Of a DNA stretch of 27,198 nucleotides, positions 14,946-23,238 are shown one piece after another; the first letter of the stretch is position 1, and every line of letters begins with the position of its first letter. The position numbers were made by a program, and so were the translations under genes. The notes beneath the pieces are model-generated. The model was not told where the DNA came from. It ran no database searches and saw nothing but the letters and a program-made list of their open reading frames with translations. The stretch is from an uncultured Prevotella sp. (GTDB lineage: Bacteria; Bacteroidota; Bacteroidia; Bacteroidales; Bacteroidaceae): the NCBI GenBank assembly GCA_900553595.1, contig USEC01000026.1:1-27198 (forward strand), in the 5' to 3' direction.

Positions 14946-15021
14946 GAATTAGGAGTTAGGAATTAGGAGTTAGGAATTAGGAGTTAGGAATTAGGAGTTA
15001 CGATTTAGAATTTACGAATTT
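14938..15021 (-). repeat. Heptad array beginning in the licD-like stop codon
   Basis: Nine perfect 7-base units alternate GGAGTTA and GGAATTA from 14938 to 15000; three degenerate units run to 15021. Read on the minus strand these are AACTCCT and AATTCCT, members of the AAYTYVT family filling the ispD-recG gap. The stop codon (14943-14945) lies across the first two units. Confidence 0.9.
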
Positions 15022-15025
15022 ATGT

Positions 15026-15140
15026 TAGGAGGTCGAGCGTCCCGCTCGACAACACTGCGTAAGGCATTTTATTATGAATTATGAATTCTTAATTATGAAT
15101 TGTTTGGGTGGTGTTGTCGAGCGGGATGCTCGACCTCCTA
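15026..15140 (-). repeat. Palindromic-arm element, copy 2
   Basis: Arms of 30 bases at 15026-15055 and 15111-15140 are inverted repeats with one mismatch and match the arms of the copy at 370-505. Read on the minus strand, the interior CACCCAAACAATTCATAATT, then AAGAATTC, aligns with copy 1. The other half of the interior differs and carries AATTCAT heptads. The element sits between a minus-sense heptad array and a plus-sense octad tract, making a nested inverted layout. Confidence 0.78.
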
Positions 15141-15168
15141 CATTTTATAAGAAGTAAAGGTAATGGCT

Positions 15169-15264
15169 TAACTCCTTAACTTCTTAACTTCTTAACTTCT
15201 TAACTTCTTAACTCCTTAACTTCTTAACTCCTTGACTTTTTACTTCCTAATCTCCTTACCTCCT
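15169..15264 (+). repeat. TAACTYCT octad tract
   Basis: Eight exact 8-base units (TAACTCCT or TAACTTCT) run from 15169 to 15232, then degenerate to about 15264. The core resembles the heptads with one extra base. It faces the minus-sense array at 14938-15021 across the palindromic element. No ORF is credible anywhere in 14946-15486. Confidence 0.85.
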
Positions 15265-15303
15265 TTCCCCATTTGTTAAATATCGAAAATTCCCCACCTC
15301 TTG

Positions 15304-15335
15304 TTTGCCCAAGTTCCGAAAAATGATTAACTTTG
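15304..15335 (+). promoter_or_regulatory. Promoter of the GH85 gene
   Basis: TTTG at 15304-15307 and TAACTTTG at 15328-15335 match both boxes of the Bacteroidota promoter exactly, with 20 bases between them. This is the best promoter in the window. The predicted leader of about 145 bases is AT-rich, with no clear riboswitch fold. Confidence 0.85.
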
Positions 15336-15486
15336 CATCAAACTTTACATCTGTTGCATTCAAGTGACGCACGGGTGCGGAACTTTAAATCATTCGGACT
15401 ACATATTGCCTAAAAAACAGCTTAAAGACAGTTTTTAAAAACGTATATAGCAATAAATTTTTATATAAACTTAAACCAAAATCCAA

Positions 15487-18400
15487 ATGAAACAGAGATT
15501 TACTCTTCTTGCTACTGCACTGTTTAGCTGCATGGTAGCAACGGCGCAGAGAACTCCTGAGCACAATTACGACTTCGACACGAAGACGAATTGGGATCAG
15601 CTCGCCGACTTCTTTGATGCATGGGAAGTGGGAACCCCCGCCAACGGCATCTCCAAGATCGACGACCAGTTCTTCATTTCACGCCAGCGTCCATTGGCAC
15701 GCATCACCGACGGCGACTATCAGGTACAGAAAAATGTGCCCGCAGGACGTAAGATGCTTCTTTGGGTGCCGCTCGACGACCCAACAAGCACATGGAAATC
15801 ACTCCCACGCTATTGCTTCGAGGGCGACAACTTCTCAATGTGGCAGTACATCAACTGTCATGGTAACTGGACAGCACCTTGGATGCGTGTGACAGCAGGT
15901 CTCACCGATGCTGCCGCAAAGAACGGTGTCACCGTAGGTAGTGTGATGTCTATTCCATGGGCGTATTCCATAGCTATCAATAGTTCTGACAGCTACTCAA
16001 AGCGTTTTGCAAAGCTCGGCGAGAAGAATGCCGACGGCACATTCAAGAACTCCTTGAAGGTGGCAAAACTCATGAAGTACTATGGTATCAACGGCCTTGG
16101 CGTGAACTCTGAGTTCAACAGCAACCCCACCACAATGAAGCACATCATGGCTTTCTTCGCCGATGTGCACAAGAAGGCAGAGTCTATCGGCTGGAAGTTT
16201 GAGGTGCAGTGGTACGACCTCACCAACGACTATGGACGTATTACTATGGATGCTGGTTTGGGTGGTCACAACAAGGGTATGTTTGGTACAGGCGACAACA
16301 TCGTTTCCGACTATCTCTTCGCCAACTACAACTGGAATGCAACAACCCTCTCACAGTCTTCAGCATATGCAAAAACTCTTAATCGCGATCCGTACGACTA
16401 CTATGCAGGATTCGACATTCAGGGTCGTGGCTTGAAGAACTATGGTTGGCAGAATCTTATCGATAGCGAGATTTCTGTTGGCTTCTGGGGTGCTCACTCT
16501 CAGAGCCTCCTCCATCAGAGCGCTACCGACGACGGTACTTCCGATGTAGCCATCCAGAAGGCTTACCAGAAGAAACTCGAACTTGTATTCTCCGGTGGTA
16601 ACCGCAACCCAGGTCTGCTTCCCGCAGTGCGCACCGATGCCACTCTTGGTAATGCCGACCTTAAGACTTTCCACGGTCTTGCCCGTCTGCTCACCGCAAA
16701 GAGTACCATCCAGCAGGTGCCGTTCGTGACACGCTTCAACCTTGGTAACGGCCTGAAGTTCTACAAGGAAGGCAACGCTACTTTCGACAGCAAGTGGTAC
16801 AACCTCTCTGTTCAGGACTATCTGCCCACATGGCGTTTCTGGATTACAGACAAGGCCGATGTCGTTACAACAGCCAACATCAAGGGTCTTATCAATGCCG
16901 AACTCGTATGGGATGAGGTTTATACTGGCGGTTCAAGCCTCCAGCTTAGCGGCAAGACAGCTTTCTCTCGCGTGAAGCTCTTCAAGACCATGCTTGAGAC
17001 ACAGCCTTCTTACGAACTCTCAATCGTCTATAAGCTCAAGAAGGGCACTGCCACCAATGCGAAACTCTTCGTTGCCCTCAAGGACGATGTGACAAACTAT
17101 AAGGAAATTGCCATTCCCAATGCCAAGAGCGAAGGCACTTGGACAACCTTCACCACCACTCTCGACAAGCTCGGACTCAAGGCCGGCGACAAGGTGGCAA
17201 TGATAGGTCTCGCTTTTGAAGGCACTGGCGACGACTACCAGATGAACGTGGGCGAGCTCGCTCTGCGCAACCCGGCACAGTCGTTCGCTACTGTACAGCC
17301 CAAAATCAAGGAAGTGGAAGTGCTCCGCGGACGCTCTACTACTGTTGATTTCAAAATGCGCTACGCAAGCAAGGAAGAGAGCGGAGAGACAAAGACCTAC
17401 AACGACGAGGTGGGTACATGGTACTACGAAATCTACTTCCAGCAGAAGGGCGAAGAGCCGCAGCTCCTCACTGCAACACAGTCGTGGGCTGCTTACGTTA
17501 TCGGTGCTCCCATCAAGGCCGGCGACGAGCGCAACTGCCGCTTCGGTGTGCGTGCCGTTTCTCCTGACGGTGTGAAGGGTTCTGAAATTGCTTGGAGCGA
17601 CTACCAGAACGTGCCTTACGACTCTCAGAGCACAACAGTGGCTATCGACCGCGCTGTTATCAAGCCGAACGAGACATTCAAGGTTTACTATGAGGATGTA
17701 ATGGCTGATGCTGCAAAGTCATGGGCTATCATCGACCCGGCTACAAACACTCCTATGGCAACTGCAAAGAACGCTACTTCTATCACTGCCAAGATTGCAA
17801 AGGTGGGTGTTTACGACCTCCGTGTCGTTACAGCCGACGGCAAGACCATCGACAACCACGGCTTCATCCAGGTGACACCGGAATCTACAGGTGCTGTACC
17901 TACAATCGCCGACATCACAACCAACGCTACCGGCTTGGTTAAGCGGGATGCCGAAGTGCAGTACACATTCACCGGCCGTAAGGGCGAGGGTAAGGTGTCA
18001 CGCGCTTTGAAGATTCAGGATCCCGATATGCTCTCTATTCCTGCTGCAACACAGACAGGTATGGCTTACTCAATAGCTTTGTGGTTCAAGGCCGACGGCT
18101 TTGCTCACGATAAGCAGGGTACCAACCTTATCAGCAAGAACTATATTGGCGACTCATGGCCACACAACAACTGGGGTGACCTCTGGGTACAGATTCGTCC
18201 GGAATTCAAGACTCATCCTGCCAACGAGATTTCGTTCAATACAATGGGTTGGTCTGCTCACGACGATCCAAATGAGAACATGATGACTACTGGTTACAGC
18301 GTGCAGCCTGGCGTATGGACTCACCTCGTTGTGACTCAGGATGCCGGTAAGGTGCAGAAGATGTACTTCAACGGTAAGTGTGTTGCCGGTCCTACAGCAT

Positions 18401-19248
18401 TCGCAGCTTCTACACGCCGTGAAGTTCTTGCTAAGACAGACGGCCGTATCAAGGGTTCAATTCCTGCAAACATCTACATCGGTGGCGGCGGCGTATATAA
18501 GGCCGGCTTCAACGGAGCCATCGACGAAGTGCAGGTTTGGAACAAGGCTCTCACCGATGCTGAAGTTCTGGAAGCAATGAACGGCTACACAGCCGGCAAT
18601 ATTCCTGACGGACTCCAGGGTTATTACACATTCGAGGAAGTGAACAGCAATGGTGCATTCACCAACCAGGGTAAGCTTGCCAATCAGGATGCCAAGGTAG
18701 TAAGAACTGCCGGCAGTGGTGGTGAGGATACATCCGGTGCTGAGTATGTTCAGCAGACAGCCGACAACGGCTTGCTCGGTTATCCTGGCGTTCCCGGAAC
18801 ACTTGATGTGAAGACAACAGCTACATGGAACACCTTCGATGCCAACGTTGTTAAGCAGGAAGGCGATGTTGTTACTGTTTCTTATGTATATGGTGGCAAG
18901 AAGAACGTAGCCCTCACTCTTGAGAACCGTTGGGGTGCTGCCAAGATGGAGAAGGCAGAGATTGTAGAAGTAGAAGGTCCTGCAAGCGCAATCGACGGCG
19001 TTGAGGAGAACAACTTCTCAGTTTATCCTAACCCATTCGTGGAAAGCGTGAACTTCCGCTTCGCTGAGGGTGGCAACTACACCATCAACGTTGTTTCTTC
19101 TAACGGTGCTGTTCTGCAGCGCAACAATGTTGAGGCTACTGCCGGTCAGGTAGTAAATGTGGCTGTCACAGGCAAGGCAGGTCTCTACATCGTTCAGATT
19201 GTGAAGGACGGCAAGCAGTACAAGTCAGTAAAGGTTGTGAAGGAATAA
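15487..19248 (+). CDS. Secreted GH85 endo-beta-N-acetylglucosaminidase with LamG and T9SS sorting domain
   Basis: A 1253-residue exported protein. Signal peptide 1-20 (ends MVATA). The GH85 TIM barrel covers about 25-400: GINGLGVNSEF carries the paired catalytic residues N207 and E209, and FDIQGRG follows. GH85 enzymes cut the chitobiose core of N-glycans with substrate-assisted catalysis. Beta-sandwich modules follow at about 460-620 and a fibronectin-like segment near 620-720. A LamG/concanavalin-type domain lies at about 838-1025 (IALWFKADGF to IDEVQVWNKALT). The C-terminus, from VYPNPFVESVNF at about 1179 to the end (GLYIVQIVKDG), is a type IX secretion sorting domain, so the protein should be released or anchored at the cell surface. 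Codon use differs from neighbours (more GCT, TCT, AAG), consistent with high expression. It has its own promoter and terminator. Confidence 0.9.
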   Translation: MKQRFTLLATALFSCMVATAQRTPEHNYDFDTKTNWDQLADFFDAWEVGTPANGISKIDDQFFISRQRPLARITDGDYQVQKNVPAGRKMLLWVPLDDPTSTWKSLPRYCFEGDNFSMWQYINCHGNWTAPWMRVTAGLTDAAAKNGVTVGSVMSIPWAYSIAINSSDSYSKRFAKLGEKNADGTFKNSLKVAKLMKYYGINGLGVNSEFNSNPTTMKHIMAFFADVHKKAESIGWKFEVQWYDLTNDYGRITMDAGLGGHNKGMFGTGDNIVSDYLFANYNWNATTLSQSSAYAKTLNRDPYDYYAGFDIQGRGLKNYGWQNLIDSEISVGFWGAHSQSLLHQSATDDGTSDVAIQKAYQKKLELVFSGGNRNPGLLPAVRTDATLGNADLKTFHGLARLLTAKSTIQQVPFVTRFNLGNGLKFYKEGNATFDSKWYNLSVQDYLPTWRFWITDKADVVTTANIKGLINAELVWDEVYTGGSSLQLSGKTAFSRVKLFKTMLETQPSYELSIVYKLKKGTATNAKLFVALKDDVTNYKEIAIPNAKSEGTWTTFTTTLDKLGLKAGDKVAMIGLAFEGTGDDYQMNVGELALRNPAQSFATVQPKIKEVEVLRGRSTTVDFKMRYASKEESGETKTYNDEVGTWYYEIYFQQKGEEPQLLTATQSWAAYVIGAPIKAGDERNCRFGVRAVSPDGVKGSEIAWSDYQNVPYDSQSTTVAIDRAVIKPNETFKVYYEDVMADAAKSWAIIDPATNTPMATAKNATSITAKIAKVGVYDLRVVTADGKTIDNHGFIQVTPESTGAVPTIADITTNATGLVKRDAEVQYTFTGRKGEGKVSRALKIQDPDMLSIPAATQTGMAYSIALWFKADGFAHDKQGTNLISKNYIGDSWPHNNWGDLWVQIRPEFKTHPANEISFNTMGWSAHDDPNENMMTTGYSVQPGVWTHLVVTQDAGKVQKMYFNGKCVAGPTAFAASTRREVLAKTDGRIKGSIPANIYIGGGGVYKAGFNGAIDEVQVWNKALTDAEVLEAMNGYTAGNIPDGLQGYYTFEEVNSNGAFTNQGKLANQDAKVVRTAGSGGEDTSGAEYVQQTADNGLLGYPGVPGTLDVKTTATWNTFDANVVKQEGDVVTVSYVYGGKKNVALTLENRWGAAKMEKAEIVEVEGPASAIDGVEENNFSVYPNPFVESVNFRFAEGGNYTINVVSSNGAVLQRNNVEATAGQVVNVAVTGKAGLYIVQIVKDGKQYKSVKVVKE

Positions 19249-19268
19249 TCCTATTCGCAACATAGCAT

Positions 19269-19307
19269 AAAAAGCGGGGTGCGCCTATGGTGCAACCCGC
19301 TTTTTTT
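19269..19307 (+). terminator. Intrinsic terminator after the GH85 gene
   Basis: AAAAAGCGGG...GCGCC pairs with GGTGC...CCCGCTTTTT (one mismatch, one G-T), ending in seven T. Strong rho-independent terminator. Confidence 0.92.
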
Positions 19308-19356
19308 AATTCATAATTCATAACTCCTAATTCCTAACTCGTAACTCCTAATTTGT
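19308..19356 (+). repeat. Seven-unit heptad array after the GH85 terminator
   Basis: AATTCAT twice, then AACTCCT, AATTCCT, AACTCGT, AACTCCT and AATTTGT run in one register. All fit AAYTYVT. The array abuts the terminator T-run directly. Confidence 0.85.
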
Positions 19357-19382
19357 AGTAGGAGGCGGTGTGCAAAACTGAA

Positions 19383-19525
19383 GTTAGTAGAAGTTATCGG
19401 AAGTTAATCCGTCTGCGGCGGATGGAAGGTAACGGACATTACCATTAGTTTTCAATGGACTCTGCTATTGTCCGTTATCTTCCTTTAACTTCCGGCGAAG
19501 CCTAACTTCCGATAACTTCTCTAAC
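19383..19525. repeat. 143-base imperfect inverted repeat
   Basis: The left arm (about 19383-19438) and right arm (about 19469-19525) share GTTAG-AGAAGTTATCGGAAG at the outer end and TAACGGACA at the inner end, with less conserved sequence between. The outer ends match those of the inverted repeat at 8711-8808, suggesting one family with a variable interior. A TAACTTCT-type nonad tract continues to about 19558. No gene is seen between 19249 and 19659. Confidence 0.7.
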
Positions 19526-19612
19526 TTCTTTAACTCCTTTAACATCTCTAACTTCTCAAAAATAAACCAAGCGAAAATCCCGTCTTCCCTTTCTGTTTAC
19601 GCAAAGAATTGT

Positions 19613-19620
19613 TATCTTTG
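19613..19620 (+). promoter_or_regulatory. -7 box of the nadK operon
   Basis: TATCTTTG fits TAnnTTTG, giving a leader of about 33 bases before ATG 19660. The -33 position is weak. Confidence 0.6.
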
Positions 19621-19659
19621 CACACGTTCACCATATTATATTAAAACAAGACCACACCG

Positions 19660-20553
19660 ATGGCAGACAAAAAGAAATTGAAATTCGCAATCTTCGGCAA
19701 CACATACCAACCAAGCAAGTCGTCGTCATTCACAGAGCTACTCGCATTCCTGCATACCCACGGGCATGAGGCATGCATCGACCGGCCCTTCTACGAGTTT
19801 GCCATGCACGAGCACGGCGCCGATATGAGCTTTGCCGGAGTGTTCGACGGCGACGACTTCAGTGCCGACTACGCCATCTCGATGGGCGGCGACGGAACTT
19901 TTCTCACCACCGCCACCCGTGTGGGGACGAAGAACATCCCCATAATAGGTGTGAACACGGGGCGGCTCGGCTTTCTTGCCGATGTGCTGCCGTCGGAAAT
20001 CGACGAGGCTCTCGATGCCGTAATCCACGGCCGCTACCGCATAGAAAACCACACGGCAATACAGATTGAGACCGACGGCGAGCACATACCGCAATGCTGC
20101 TACGCCCTCAACGACATCGCAGTGTTGAAGCGTGCCGAGGCTTCGATGATAAGCATACGCACCAGCATCAACGGCGAATACCTCGTGACCTATCAGGCCG
20201 ACGGACTTATTGTCTCCACGCCGACGGGGTCCACAGCCTATTCGCTCTCCAATGGCGGTCCCATCATCGTGCCGCAGACCAGTACGCTGTGTCTCACCCC
20301 CGTGGCTCCGCACAGTCTCAGCGTGCGCCCCATTGTGATAAGCGACGACAGCCGGGTGACACTCTATGTGGAGTCGCGCTCGCACAACTTTCTTGCCGCC
20401 ATCGACGGACGCAGCGTCACCCTCACCGAAGGCACCACCCTCACCATAAGCAAGGCACCGTTCGTCACACGCATAGTGAAGCGCAACGACCGCCGCTACT
20501 TCTCTTCGCTCCGCGAAAAGATGATGTGGGGCGCCGACTACCGCAAGAAGTGA
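19660..20553 (+). CDS. nadK: NAD kinase
   Basis: A 297-residue cytosolic enzyme, typical length. It phosphorylates NAD to NADP using ATP or polyphosphate. GGDGT (76-80) is the phosphate-binding and catalytic motif. NTGRLGFL (99-106), YALNDIAVLKRAEASMI near 146-162, and the glycine-rich DGLIVSTPTGSTAYSLSNGGP are all intact. ATG 19660 follows an A-rich leader. It is followed after 43 bases by the ABC exporter with no visible promoter, so the two are probably co-transcribed. Confidence 0.95.
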   Translation: MADKKKLKFAIFGNTYQPSKSSSFTELLAFLHTHGHEACIDRPFYEFAMHEHGADMSFAGVFDGDDFSADYAISMGGDGTFLTTATRVGTKNIPIIGVNTGRLGFLADVLPSEIDEALDAVIHGRYRIENHTAIQIETDGEHIPQCCYALNDIAVLKRAEASMISIRTSINGEYLVTYQADGLIVSTPTGSTAYSLSNGGPIIVPQTSTLCLTPVAPHSLSVRPIVISDDSRVTLYVESRSHNFLAAIDGRSVTLTEGTTLTISKAPFVTRIVKRNDRRYFSSLREKMMWGADYRKK

Positions 20554-20596
20554 CACTCGCTTCCGGCAAGACTCTTACTAAAAGCAAGTCGCAGAC

Positions 20597-22282
20597 ATGC
20601 GAATCCAAACTACCGCCATGCCTCATCTGACCAGATTTTTCCACATACCGCCCACCCGTTATCCTGCTACAGTCATCGTGAAATGGCTGTGGGGAGCCTG
20701 GCGTGGCAACCGCTTGCAGGCAGTCATCAACGCCGCGCTCGGCATTACCGATGTGGCGCTGAGCCTCGTCCAGGTATGGGCGGTGAAGCATGCCATCGAC
20801 ATTGCGTCGGGAGTGGCTGCCGGTTCCATCTATATCGCCGTGGCAGTGATGGCAGCCCTCATCCTTGGCAACTTCGCATGCAACATAGCGGCGATATGGG
20901 TGCGCAACATCCTCGGCATACGCGCACAGAACCGTATGCAGCAACGTATGCTCGACCGCCTTCTGCGTGCCGAGTGGCAAGGGCGCAACAGCATGCACTC
21001 CGGCGATGTCATAAACCGTCTTGAAGGCGATGTGAACAGCGTGGTGAACTTCCTTACAGAGACAATCCCTAACACTCTCTCCGTGCTCGCACTATTTGTG
21101 GGAGCCTTCCTCTGCCTATTCTCCATGGACAAGGTGCTTGCCTGCCTGCTTGTGGCGGTGATTCCGGCATTCGTTGCCGTGAGCCGCATATATGTAGGTA
21201 AGATGCGACGCTTCACACGAGAGGTGCGCGACTCCGACAGCAACGTGCAGAGCACCATGCAGGAGACCGTGCAGCACCGCATGATGATAAAGACACTTGA
21301 AGTGGGCGACATCATGGTCGGCCGTCTGGAACGCACGCAAAGCACGTTGCGCCGCAATGTGGTGCGCCGCACACGCTTCTCGGTGATGTCGAGTCTGGTG
21401 CTCAACATGGGTTTCGCCTTGGGCTATCTTCTGGCGTTTCTGTGGGCTGCCGTGCGCATGATGAACCATACTCTCACCTTCGGCGGAATGACGGCGTTCC
21501 TGCAACTGGTGAATAAGATACAGAGTCCGGCACGCAACCTCACCAAACTTGTGCCGGCTTTCGTGAGTGTGCTCACTGCCGCCGAGCGTCTGATGGAGCT
21601 TGAGGAGATTCCGCTCGAAACTCAGGGCGACCCCGTGCGCCTCACCGCCCCGTGCGGACTGCGGCTCGACGATGTGACTTTCCGCTACGACGACGGCAAC
21701 GAGGATGTGCTCAGTCATGTGTCGTTCGACTTCCGTCCGGGTTCGTGTACAGCCATTCTCGGTGAGACGGGAGTGGGAAAGACAACGCTTGTGCGCCTGC
21801 TGCTGGCACTGATGAGTCCGACGGAGGGCAATATAAATATGTATGACGCGTCGGGCGAACATCCCCTTACGCCGCTCCTGCGTTGCAACTTCGTCTATGT
21901 GCCGCAGGGCAACACACTCATGAGCGGCACCATACGCGCCAATCTGCTCCTCGGCAACCCCGAAGCGACCGACGACGACCTGCACAAGGCACTCGCACAG
22001 AGCTGCGCCGACTTCGTTGCCGACCTCCCCGACGGTCTCGACACGCACTGCGGAGAGCAGGGCGGCGGACTCAGCGAGGGGCAGGCACAACGCATAGCCA
22101 TCGCACGCGCACTGCTGCGCAACCGTCCCGTGATGCTGTTCGATGAGGCCACGTCGGCACTCGACGGTGAAACGGAGTGCCGTCTGCTGCAAAACATCTT
22201 GAAGGACAACTCGCATACGGTGATTTTCATAACACACCGGCCTGCCGTTTTGCAGTATTGCGACGCACAATTAAAACTCTGA
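20597..22282 (+). CDS. ABC exporter half-transporter (fused membrane and ATPase domains)
   Basis: A 561-residue type I ABC exporter. About six hydrophobic segments occupy residues 25-320. The ATPase domain includes Walker A GETGVGKTT (389-397), Q-loop in YVPQGN, signature LSEGQ near 491-495 with the unusual Glu/Gln in place of GG, Walker B MLFDEATSALD near 513-523, and H-loop ITHRP. It would work as a homodimer, as no partner half is adjacent. Substrate unknown; lipid, peptide and drug exporters share this layout. ATG 20618 is an alternative start that removes seven residues. Link to nadK is only positional. Confidence 0.88.
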   Translation: MRIQTTAMPHLTRFFHIPPTRYPATVIVKWLWGAWRGNRLQAVINAALGITDVALSLVQVWAVKHAIDIASGVAAGSIYIAVAVMAALILGNFACNIAAIWVRNILGIRAQNRMQQRMLDRLLRAEWQGRNSMHSGDVINRLEGDVNSVVNFLTETIPNTLSVLALFVGAFLCLFSMDKVLACLLVAVIPAFVAVSRIYVGKMRRFTREVRDSDSNVQSTMQETVQHRMMIKTLEVGDIMVGRLERTQSTLRRNVVRRTRFSVMSSLVLNMGFALGYLLAFLWAAVRMMNHTLTFGGMTAFLQLVNKIQSPARNLTKLVPAFVSVLTAAERLMELEEIPLETQGDPVRLTAPCGLRLDDVTFRYDDGNEDVLSHVSFDFRPGSCTAILGETGVGKTTLVRLLLALMSPTEGNINMYDASGEHPLTPLLRCNFVYVPQGNTLMSGTIRANLLLGNPEATDDDLHKALAQSCADFVADLPDGLDTHCGEQGGGLSEGQAQRIAIARALLRNRPVMLFDEATSALDGETECRLLQNILKDNSHTVIFITHRPAVLQYCDAQLKL

Positions 22283-22293
22283 CACAAAAAACA

Positions 22294-22329
22294 ACTGCCG
22301 CCATGCAACTTTTACAGCATGGCGGCAGT
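22294..22329. promoter_or_regulatory. 12-bp hairpin before the efflux operon
   Basis: ACTGCCGCCATG (22294-22305) pairs perfectly with CATGGCGGCAGT (22318-22329). On the plus strand no T-run follows; on the minus strand it is followed by TTGTTTTTTG, so as a terminator it would act against antisense transcription. It ends 11 bases before the next ATG and could protect or shape that message's 5' end. Confidence 0.55.
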
Positions 22330-22340
22330 CATATATCTGT

Positions 22341-23060
22341 ATGATACATCTGCACGAAATCAACAAAACTTATCAGGGGGCGCAGCCGCTCCATGTGCTC
22401 AAAGGCATAAACCTCGACATTGAAAAGGGCGAGTTTGTGTCGATAATGGGTGCGTCAGGCTCTGGAAAATCAACCCTTCTCAACATCCTCGGAATCCTCG
22501 ACAACTACGATTCGGGCGAATATCTCCTTGACAACACCCTCATAAAGGACCTCTCGGAGACACGCGCCGCCGAGTATCGCAACCGTATGATAGGCTTCAT
22601 CTTCCAGTCATTCAACCTCATTTCGTTCAAGACGGCAGTCGAAAACGTGGAGCTTCCGCTCTTCTATCAGGGAGTGTCGCGCCGTGCCCGCCGCCGCCTT
22701 GCCATGGACTACCTCGACCGCCTCGGCTTGGCGCAGTGGGCGGAGCATTACCCCAATGAGATGTCGGGCGGACAGAAGCAGCGTGTCGCCATAGCAAGGG
22801 CACTCATAACGAAGCCACAGATAATCCTCGCCGACGAACCTACGGGTGCCCTCGACTCCAAGACGAGTGTGGAGGTGATGGAACTCCTGAAGCGGCTCAA
22901 CGCTGAAGAGGGCGTCACCACGGTAGTAGTGACTCACGAAAGCGGCGTGGCCAACGAGACTAACAAGATTGTACACATCAAGGACGGACTCATAGAAAGC
23001 ATTGAGGAGAATCTCGACCACAAGGCGAGTCCTTTCGGAATCAACGGTATAATGAAATAA
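22341..23060 (+). CDS. MacB/LolD-type ABC transporter ATPase
   Basis: A 239-residue free-standing nucleotide-binding subunit. Walker A GASGSGKST (37-45), Q-loop Gln89, signature MSGGQ (141-145), Walker B IILADE (161-166), D-loop and H-loop (VVTHES near 195-200) are complete. The pattern LKGINLDIEKGEFVSIMGASGSGKS belongs to the MacB/LolD/FtsE group, which drives mechanotransmission-type permeases rather than classic transmembrane channels. It should power the two FtsX-like permeases that follow. In E. coli MacB this domain is fused to the permease; here it is separate, as is common in Bacteroidota. First gene of a four-gene set. Confidence 0.92.
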   Translation: MIHLHEINKTYQGAQPLHVLKGINLDIEKGEFVSIMGASGSGKSTLLNILGILDNYDSGEYLLDNTLIKDLSETRAAEYRNRMIGFIFQSFNLISFKTAVENVELPLFYQGVSRRARRRLAMDYLDRLGLAQWAEHYPNEMSGGQKQRVAIARALITKPQIILADEPTGALDSKTSVEVMELLKRLNAEEGVTTVVVTHESGVANETNKIVHIKDGLIESIEENLDHKASPFGINGIMK

Positions 23061-23175
23061 AAGGTACTGATTTTACATACGAAAGAATTGGAACTTTTAA
23101 AGAAGTTATTTCAATACAAGCGGCAAGGGCTGGTGAAAACGGAATGCTTTTTTGCCGTAAGTTTCAGCAATCAGG

Positions 23176-23222
23176 CATTTGGCTCTAACTTCTTTAACTC
23201 CTCTAACTTCTCTAACTCCTAA
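23176..23222 (+). repeat. TAACTTCT nonad tract before the first efflux permease
   Basis: CATTTGGCTCTAACTTCTTT is shared with the right arm of the inverted repeat at 8785-8808. It continues as 9-base units around TAACTYCTC to 23222. It is the third register (9 bases) of the same core. Translated, it yields a repetitive Leu-Thr-Ser/Pro string, not real protein. Confidence 0.65.
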
Positions 23223-23238
23223 AAAGAAAACAGACACA

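Noticed and set aside
15487..19248. Different codon use in the GH85 gene as a sign of recent transfer
   Set aside because: The bias (GCT, TCT, AAG, GGT) resembles that of highly expressed genes; together with a native-looking promoter and T9SS tail, transfer is not needed to explain it.
23179..23238. Upstream TTG start for the first efflux permease
   Set aside because: The added residues are a translated TAACTTCT tract; the conserved family N-terminus starts at ATG 23239.
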